A DNA stretch of 11,890 nt from Paratractidigestivibacter sp963591565 (lineage in GTDB: Bacteria > Actinomycetota > Coriobacteriia > Coriobacteriales > Atopobiaceae): the NCBI GenBank assembly GCA_963591565.1, contig CAVAUD010000065.1:1-11890 (forward strand), given 5' to 3'. The notes under the pieces were generated by a model. The model ran no database searches. It had not been told where the DNA came from and worked only from the letters and a program-made list of their open reading frames with translations. Position numbers and translations under genes: made by a program. Shown piece after piece: positions 7,402 through 11,890 of this stretch. Position 1 is the stretch's first letter; each line of letters starts with the position of its first letter.

Positions 7402-9719
7402 TAGCGATCGCCTCCTGCCAAAACGCTGTCAATCTCTTCTTGGGTCATGCCCAGCTCGGTGGGGGAGAGCTGCGACTGGGCGATCTCGAGGTAGGCGGGG
7501 CAGGTGTGGAGAAGCTCCTCGTGGGTGCCCTGGCCGGCCACGCGGCCCTCGTCGAGGACGAGGATCTGATCGGCGTGCATGATGGTCGCGATGCGCTGGC
7601 CCACGACGACCAGGGCCGTGTTGGCCTGGGTGCGGGAAAGCTCTTCTCGCAGGCGGGCGTCGGTCTTGTAGTCGAGGGCGCTAAAGGAGTCGTCGAACAC
7701 CATGACCTCGGGTTTCTTGGCCAGGGCGCGGGCGATGGCGAGGCGCTGGCGCTGCCCGCCCGAGACGTTGGAGCCGCCCTGCGAGATGGCGGAGTCGAAG
7801 CCGCCCTCGCGCTCGGCGATGAAGTCGGAGGCCTGGGCGATGCGGGCGGCCTCGCGCATGTCGTCATCGGTCACGACGTCCTCGCCGGCGAACTTGAGGT
7901 TCGTCTCGACGGTGCCGGAGAAGAGCATGCCCTGCTGGGGGACGTAGCCCACGCGGCGGCGCAGGTCGGAGAGGGAAAGGTCGCGCACGTCGACGCCGTC
8001 CAAGGTGACCTGGCCGGCCGTCACGTCGTAGAGGCGCGGGATGAGCTGGACCAGGCTCGACTTGCCGCAGCCGGTCGAGCCGATGATGCCCAGCATCTGG
8101 CCGGCCTGGACGGTGAAGGTGACGCCCTCGATGACGTTGGCCTCGCCGTCGGGGTAGCGGAAGGAGACGTCGTTGAAGGCCAGCGCGCCCTTCTCGCCGT
8201 CTTGGGGAAGGGCGAGCGGGGTGGCCGGGTCCTTGATGGAGGACTCGGTGGCCAGGACCTCCTCGATGCGCTCGACCGAGATCTCGGCGCGCGGGAGCAT
8301 GACCGAGACCATGGTGAGGATCATGAAGGCCATGACGATCTGCATGGTGTAGGACATGAAGGCCATCATGTGGCCGACCTGCATGACGCCGTCGTTGACG
8401 CCTTGCGCGCCGAACCACACGATGAGGACGGTGACGCAGTTCATGACCAGCATCATGAGGGGCATCATGAAGCTCATGGCTCGGTTGGTGAAGAGCTGGG
8501 TCTGCATGAGGTCGCGGCTGGCGGTGTCGAAGCGGTCGAGCTCGTGCTGCTGCTGGCCAAAGGCGCGGATGGGCATGACGCCGTCGAGCATCTCGCGGGC
8601 GACGAGGTTCACGCGGTCGACGAAGCGCTGCATGCTCTTGAACTTGGGCAGGGTCAGGCCCATCAGGACGCCGACGACGGCGCAGACCGCGATGACGGCG
8701 ACGCCGATGGTCCACTCGAGGCCGGTGTGGGTGGCAAGGACGCGCAGGACGGCGATGATGCCCATGATCGGGGCCATCATGACCATGCGGATGAAGAGGG
8801 TCGAGGCCATCTGGATCTGCTGGATGTCGTTGGTGCAGCGGGTGATGAGGGAGGCCTGGCTAAACTTGCCGACCTCGGCGGGGGAGAAGGACATGACCTT
8901 CTCGAAGGTCTGTTTGCGCAGGTCGCGGGCGATGGTCGCGGCGGTGTGGGAGGCGACGGCGCCGGTCAGGACGGTGGCGACGAGGCTCACGGCGCACAGG
9001 CCGAACATCTTGAGGGACATGGAGGTGAGGTAGTCGTTCTGGACGTCCTCGAGGGAGATGCCCTGGGCCTCGTACTCCTGCTGGACGAAGGTCACGGCGC
9101 GCTGCTGGACGATCGAGCCGCCCATGGAGCCCATGGCCTCGGCCATCTGGTTGGCGCCTTCTACCAGGGAGTCTTTGGAGATGACGCCGGCCTCGGCAAG
9201 GGCTTTGATGTCGCTGAGGTAGATGGTGCCGGTGGGAGCGGGAGCGGTTGCGGCGGGGTCGCCGGTTGCGGCGGTTGCGGCCGGGTCGGCGGTTGCCGGG
9301 ACGGTCTGGTCGCCGGCGGCGGTCGCCTGGCTGCTGGCGACGGTCGAGGCGTCGACGCCCTGGGTGAGGGAGAGGGCGACGGTCTCGGGCAGGGCCATGG
9401 CGTTGGAGAGGGCGGAGTCGTCGGCGAGGTCGTCATCGGTGCCCTGGAAGGTGCAGACGCCGTTGGCGTCAGGGGCGCTGTAGGCGGCCTCGACCAGGGC
9501 GGCGTCCGTCTCGGTCATGAAGAGCTCGAGGTTGTCGAGGGTTTCTCGCCGCACGGTCTTGGGCACGACGGACTCGATGCCGCCCTGCTGGATGCCCACG
9601 TCGACGATCTCGGACATGTAGGTGGGCAGGGTGAGGTCGGCGTTGCAGCTGATGATCATCAGCGCGAGGGCCGCGATGAGGGCCAGGATGTGGTTCTTGA
9701 AGAGCTTGAGGATCTTCAT
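7401..9719 (-). CDS. ABC exporter half-transporter, degenerate-site subunit with large extracellular insert
   Basis: This 772-residue protein is the first subunit of the heterodimeric exporter. TM1 (about 10-32) is followed by a roughly 200-residue predicted extracellular insert (about 36-235) that accounts for its extra length. The insert includes an Ala/Thr/Pro-rich stretch (about 130-163) with DPAATA twice. TM2 starts near residue 238 and the remaining helices run to about 480. The ATPase domain has Walker A GSTGCGKS (547-554), signature VSGGQ (652-656), Walker B VFDD with Asp677 where the catalytic Glu should be, and Gln708 in place of the switch His (GQR). These losses on an otherwise intact domain mark the noncatalytic site of an asymmetric pair, not a pseudogene. 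ATG overlaps the regulator stop as ATGA, with AAAGGAGG (9730-9737) ten bases upstream. It must work together with the 625-residue subunit. The substrate is unknown. Confidence 0.92.
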   Translation of the reverse strand: MKILKLFKNHILALIAALALMIISCNADLTLPTYMSEIVDVGIQQGGIESVVPKTVRRETLDNLELFMTETDAALVEAAYSAPDANGVCTFQGTDDDLADDSALSNAMALPETVALSLTQGVDASTVASSQATAAGDQTVPATADPAATAATGDPAATAPAPTGTIYLSDIKALAEAGVISKDSLVEGANQMAEAMGSMGGSIVQQRAVTFVQQEYEAQGISLEDVQNDYLTSMSLKMFGLCAVSLVATVLTGAVASHTAATIARDLRKQTFEKVMSFSPAEVGKFSQASLITRCTNDIQQIQMASTLFIRMVMMAPIMGIIAVLRVLATHTGLEWTIGVAVIAVCAVVGVLMGLTLPKFKSMQRFVDRVNLVAREMLDGVMPIRAFGQQQHELDRFDTASRDLMQTQLFTNRAMSFMMPLMMLVMNCVTVLIVWFGAQGVNDGVMQVGHMMAFMSYTMQIVMAFMILTMVSVMLPRAEISVERIEEVLATESSIKDPATPLALPQDGEKGALAFNDVSFRYPDGEANVIEGVTFTVQAGQMLGIIGSTGCGKSSLVQLIPRLYDVTAGQVTLDGVDVRDLSLSDLRRRVGYVPQQGMLFSGTVETNLKFAGEDVVTDDDMREAARIAQASDFIAEREGGFDSAISQGGSNVSGGQRQRLAIARALAKKPEVMVFDDSFSALDYKTDARLREELSRTQANTALVVVGQRIATIMHADQILVLDEGRVAGQGTHEELLHTCPAYLEIAQSQLSPTELGMTQEEIDSVLAGGDR

Positions 9720-10192
9720 CGGGCGCGAGCCTCCTTTCGGTCCTCTTCGATGAGCTGGTTGCAGTGCTTGAGGATGCGGACGGCGTCGCGGGCGTCGTCC
9801 TCGCCGAGGCGGGCGACGAAGGCGGCGGCGCTCTCCTCGAAGGCGAGGCGGCGGCGGGCACGCTCGGCGTCGCCGGCCTCGGTCAGGGTGACGGTCACGC
9901 GGCGACGGTCGTCGCTGGCGTGCTCGCGGGCGACCCAGCCTTTCTCCTCGAGGGAGCGCAGGACGTTGGCGATGCGCGCCGAGGTCAGGTGCGAGCGCTC
10001 GGCGATGTTACTGGGCGTGAGCGGCGGCTCGCCTTCTTCCGCGGCATGGTGAAGCATCATGATTACGGCCATCTCACCCCGTGCGGCGTTTCGCATATCG
10101 GGCTTGATGCCGTGGCTGAAGTGGAACAGCTCGCCCAGCAGCTCGTGCACGAGGGCACGCTGCTCGTCTGTAGGCGCCTGATTTGCTTCCAC
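9716..10192 (-). CDS. MarR-family transcriptional regulator
   Basis: This 158-residue protein is the first gene of the exporter operon and likely controls it. It has the MarR layout: an N-terminal dimerisation helix (about 8-28), a winged helix-turn-helix (about 40-105) with recognition region SNIAERSHLTSARIANVLRS, and a basic wing ending in DDRRR, then C-terminal helices (about 110-155) for dimerisation. The start is GTG at 10192, supported by AAGGAGG (10198-10204) five bases upstream; no ATG lies nearby in frame. The stop overlaps the next ATG by four bases. Members of this family usually repress adjacent efflux genes and release DNA on binding small aromatic or cationic molecules. An imperfect palindrome at 10208-10222, just before the ribosome site, is a candidate operator. 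Repression of its own operon is inferred from position. Confidence 0.93.
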   Translation of the reverse strand: MEANQAPTDEQRALVHELLGELFHFSHGIKPDMRNAARGEMAVIMMLHHAAEEGEPPLTPSNIAERSHLTSARIANVLRSLEEKGWVAREHASDDRRRVTVTLTEAGDAERARRRLAFEESAAAFVARLGEDDARDAVRILKHCNQLIEEDRKEARAR

Positions 10193-10197
10193 TGAAA

Positions 10198-10204
10198 CCT
10201 CCTT
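10198..10204 (-). promoter_or_regulatory. Shine-Dalgarno deciding the GTG start of the MarR gene
   Basis: AAGGAGG on the minus strand lies five bases from GTG 10192-10190. Its position is the main reason for choosing this non-ATG start. Confidence 0.8.
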
Positions 10205-10207
10205 ACA

Positions 10208-10222
10208 CTAGAAACCATTTAG
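10208..10222 (-). promoter_or_regulatory. candidate MarR operator (imperfect palindrome)
   Basis: The plus strand reads ctagaaaccatttag. The half-sites CTAGA and TTTAG match as an inverted repeat at four of five positions around a 5-base centre, a spacing typical of MarR sites. It lies directly upstream of the ribosome site of the regulator. No convincing -35/-10 pair could be fixed around it, so the overlap with a promoter is assumed. Confidence 0.35.
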
Positions 10223-10277
10223 ACTGAAAGCTTATTCCCGCCATCCGGCGCCACCTCCGCCGCCCCCCGGACCCCAC

Positions 10278-10299
10278 AAAACCCGCACACCGCGGGCTT
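10278..10299 (-). terminator. possible weak terminator downstream of the nuclease-like gene
   Basis: On the minus strand, aagcccgc (10299-10292) and gcgggttt (10286-10279) can pair over eight positions, including one G-U, around loop ggtgt. The 3' arm runs into TTTT. It would stop transcripts coming through repeat copy 1 before they reach the MarR promoter. The stem is short, so support is modest. Confidence 0.4.
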
Positions 10300-10308
10300 C
10301 GCACTCGT

Positions 10309-10432
10309 AAGTCTGACTTATGTTGGATCTACACAGAAATGCCGAGTATCAAGGCGTTCCCAACTGGGCGTTTCCGCAGGAATTTGAGCTCCGATACTCG
10401 GCGAATCCGTGTAGATCCAACATAAGTCAGAG
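10309..10432. repeat. 124-bp palindromic repeat, copy 1
   Basis: Perfect 23-bp inverted arms lie at 10312-10334 and 10409-10431 (left arm begins tctgacttatgttggatcta). Inside them a 10-bp pair, gccgagtatc (10341-10350) with gatactcggc (10393-10402), continues the palindrome. The centre holds two short hairpins, at 10359-10368 (ccc/ggg) and 10372-10382 (ttcc/ggaa). The 3' half can instead form a local stem around loop ATACT (10389-10403). The element ends 19 bases beyond the stop codon of the nuclease-like gene and matches the copy at 11695-11818 in the same orientation, with 117 of 124 positions identical. No target-site duplication is evident. Confidence 0.95.
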
Positions 10433-10451
10433 TTATTTTTGTTGAAGCGTT

Positions 10452-11612
10452 TTAAAGACGGAGGAGGCGGCTCCAGTCCACCATCAGCTCATCGTGGAGG
10501 GCGGTTTCGGCCTTGAGCTCGGCGGCGGACTTGGGCCTGACGCGCTTCCCGAGGGCGTCCGCGACCGCGGCGATGAACGCCCCTCGGCGCGAGTGGTCGA
10601 AGACCGATCCGCTCGTCGCGAAAAGGACGCGGATGCCCATCTGTCCCAGCGCAGCCGCTCTGTCGAAGTCCGAGACGTAGCTGCCCCAGGAGTTGTGCAC
10701 CATCATGCCCTGGCATTCAACGTCGAGGCCTTGCTCTTCCCAAAGCAGGTCGCAAAGGCAATAACCGCGCTGGGCCAGAGCCCGCGCGTTCCTCGAGAGG
10801 TCGACCCTCACGTTGTACTCGAAGCCAGAGAAGCCCTCGCCGCCGCGGCGACGGGGAAGACCGAGCATCATGCCCGTCTGCACCTCAAGAGGCGAGGCTG
10901 CATTGGGCTTGAGCTGATCGGCGACGCTTAGGATCTTGGCTTTGCCGCGGGTCGACTCGCAGTTGTTCGCAAAGGCCACGATGTCGTCCGGGGTAAGCAG
11001 CGGCGGGCGCTTCCACAGGCTGGTAAGCCGCCCGTTGGAAAGGCACGGCTCCCAGCCGTCGCATTTTGGCAGCTCGTTGCGGTCGATGAGTTTTTGGAGG
11101 TAGGCCCCAATCACAGGCGGGGGATCGTATACCGCGAAGGACCCGCAGAGCTCGCTCGCGACCATGTAGGTGCGGGCCCACGGGGCGCGCGCCGCAAACT
11201 GCTGAAGCGCGAACTGGGGAGCGGCGACCGTGATGTCATCGGTCAGCGAAACGAAGGAGCCAAAGGGCAGCTCGCCCGACCAGGTCCGTGGCTTGATCAA
11301 AGCCGATGAGCTGCGCTTGGATGGGTTGTCGTAAAGGACGTCGATGGGCGTGTCGAGACTGGGTGCCAGGGGCATGAACTGCTCGCGAAGGGTTCGGGCG
11401 TGATCGGCGTAGTGGCACCAGGCCCTGCTGTTGGCAAAGGACTTGCAGAAGGGGAGTGCGGTGTAGAGGCTCGAGCGAAACTCAGCCAGCTCGCTCATGT
11501 CGACGCGGCGGGTCAGCAGGGGCGAGTCCTCGGGGCCGGCAACCAAAAGGCGCACGACCGGCGGGGTTCGCCACAGCTTGAGAGCAGATATGTCGCAGAT
11601 GCGGGTGTCCAT
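10452..11612 (-). CDS. unknown protein with C-terminal nuclease-like (DUF559/Vsr/PD-(D/E)XK-like) region
   Basis: This 386-residue protein has no signal peptide or membrane helix, so it is probably cytoplasmic. I do not recognise it as a named family. The N-terminal two thirds (about 1-260) are unassigned; they open with CDISALKLWRTPP. The last third looks like a compact PD-(D/E)XK-type fold. Asp288 is followed ten residues on by Glu299-Cys-Gln301 (VECQG in a strand), then a helix with SDFDRAAALGQMG (314-326), then strand IRVLFAT. That order matches DUF559/Vsr-like proteins, in which VE(Y/I)DG is followed by RD..L...G.. and a hydrophobic strand. Gln301 replaces the usual basic residue, so activity is uncertain. 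The ATG at 11612 is the first in-frame start after TAG at 11624-11622. No Shine-Dalgarno is visible and the ATG lies in a small hairpin. Two direct copies of a 124-bp palindrome bracket the gene, suggesting a mobile or recombining unit; this is inference. Confidence 0.75.
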   Translation of the reverse strand: MDTRICDISALKLWRTPPVVRLLVAGPEDSPLLTRRVDMSELAEFRSSLYTALPFCKSFANSRAWCHYADHARTLREQFMPLAPSLDTPIDVLYDNPSKRSSSALIKPRTWSGELPFGSFVSLTDDITVAAPQFALQQFAARAPWARTYMVASELCGSFAVYDPPPVIGAYLQKLIDRNELPKCDGWEPCLSNGRLTSLWKRPPLLTPDDIVAFANNCESTRGKAKILSVADQLKPNAASPLEVQTGMMLGLPRRRGGEGFSGFEYNVRVDLSRNARALAQRGYCLCDLLWEEQGLDVECQGMMVHNSWGSYVSDFDRAAALGQMGIRVLFATSGSVFDHSRRGAFIAAVADALGKRVRPKSAAELKAETALHDELMVDWSRLLRL

Positions 11613-11629
11613 GGGTAGACGCTACCATG
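11610..11629 (-). promoter_or_regulatory. start codon inside a small hairpin, no ribosome site
   Basis: The segment reads catgggtagacgctaccatg on the plus strand. It pairs as CATG/CATG outside and GGTAG/CTACC inside, with one bulged G and loop ACG, and it contains the start ATG (11612-11610, minus strand). No purine-rich ribosome site precedes the ATG. Translation is therefore probably weak, leaderless or conditional. Confidence 0.4.
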
Positions 11630-11694
11630 TCGCGGCTACAGAGTCTCGCCGTTTTTCGTGCATGGTCGCGTATCGCCGCTCTGCGTTTGGCCTC

Positions 11695-11818
11695 AAGTCT
11701 GACTTATGTTGGATCTACACAGAAATGCCGAGTATCAAGGCGTTCCCAACAGGGCGTTTCCGCAGGAATTTGAGCCTCGATACTCGAGGAATTCGTGTAG
11801 ATCCAACAAAAGTCAGAG
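11695..11818. repeat. 124-bp palindromic repeat, copy 2
   Basis: Same length and orientation as the copy at 10309-10432, with seven substitutions. The outer arms are 11698-11720 and 11795-11817, with one mismatch (caaaagtcag against cataagtcag). The inner pair falls from ten to eight bases. The local 3' hairpin becomes a perfect five-pair stem, cctcg (11775-11779) and cgagg (11785-11789), around loop ATACT. It starts 83 bases upstream of the ATG of the nuclease-like gene, so it may overlap or border that gene's promoter. Confidence 0.95.
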
Positions 11819-11890
11819 ATGTGGATTTAGAAGCCCGAATTCACTGTCTTGTCACCTGTAAAGTCACGTGCCATACTGTCAACTGTCTTG
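11819..11890 (+). promoter_or_regulatory. gene-free right edge with a possible outward promoter
   Basis: No coding region is seen. TTGTCA (11849-11854) and CATACT (11872-11877) are separated by 17 bases and match the -35 and -10 consensus at five and four of six positions. If real, the promoter reads rightward out of the window. The word actgtcttg also occurs twice (11843-11851 and 11882-11890). Confidence 0.35.

Noticed and set aside
5209..7404. Long open frame on the plus strand opposite the 625-residue ABC subunit
   Set aside because: It is a shadow of the high-GC ABC gene. The product is a His/Asp/Val/Ala-rich string with no motifs, while the minus strand encodes all ABC motifs.
7596..7694. 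772-residue ABC subunit as a decayed pseudogene because of Asp677 and Gln708
   Set aside because: The frame is intact, Walker A and the signature are conserved, and the losses match the known noncatalytic site of heterodimeric exporters.
9716..9719. Possible frameshift at the regulator/exporter junction
   Set aside because: ATGA is a normal stop/start overlap for coupled translation, with its own ribosome site at 9730-9737.
7440..10052. 870-residue open frame on the plus strand opposite the 772-residue ABC subunit and the regulator
   Set aside because: Same antisense effect of G/C-ending codons. The product is Gly/Asp/His-rich low complexity, and it overlaps two well-supported genes.
10309..11818. 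CRISPR array or IS-flanked composite transposon
   Set aside because: Only two repeats, more than 1.2 kb apart, with a gene between them. They encode no transposase and show no target duplication or spacer pattern.

Overview
The window is GC-rich bacterial DNA with strongly G/C-ending codons, Shine-Dalgarno-led genes and tightly overlapping operon genes. It encodes a sortase-type cell-wall-anchored surface protein and a membrane-tethered polysaccharide deacetylase, so the host is Gram-positive. The combination suggests a gut actinobacterium of the class Coriobacteriia (Collinsella or a relative). That placement is inference from composition and gene style; no marker gene is present.

Layout. 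Positions 1-116 hold the probable tail of an upstream gene and its terminator. Positions 186-4163 (+) encode a 1325-residue secreted, multi-domain surface protein with a C-terminal sorting signal, followed by a strong terminator. Positions 4418-5377 (+) encode a membrane-anchored CE4/NodB polysaccharide deacetylase with all five family motifs. It ends at a 14-bp terminator hairpin, followed by a G-rich, quadruplex-prone spacer. Positions 5524-10192 (-) form a compact three-gene operon: a MarR-type regulator, then two half-size ABC exporter subunits. The junctions are ATGA and TAATG overlaps. One subunit carries degenerate ATPase motifs and the other intact ones, so they should form an asymmetric heterodimeric exporter. 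An imperfect palindrome just upstream of the regulator is a candidate operator.

The most unusual part is the right end (10309-11818). A 386-residue protein of unknown function lies on the minus strand, and its C-terminal third resembles PD-(D/E)XK / DUF559 / Vsr-like nuclease folds. It is bracketed by two direct copies of a 124-bp palindromic repeat with 117 of 124 identical positions. Each copy is an inverted duplication with 23-bp outer arms and internal hairpins. Four of the seven differences between copies fall in one short hairpin, where they restore or preserve pairing. This is a possible palindrome-bounded nuclease cassette, or dispersed repeats that happen to flank a gene; nothing in the window decides between them. 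The last 70 bases hold no gene but contain a possible promoter reading out of the window.
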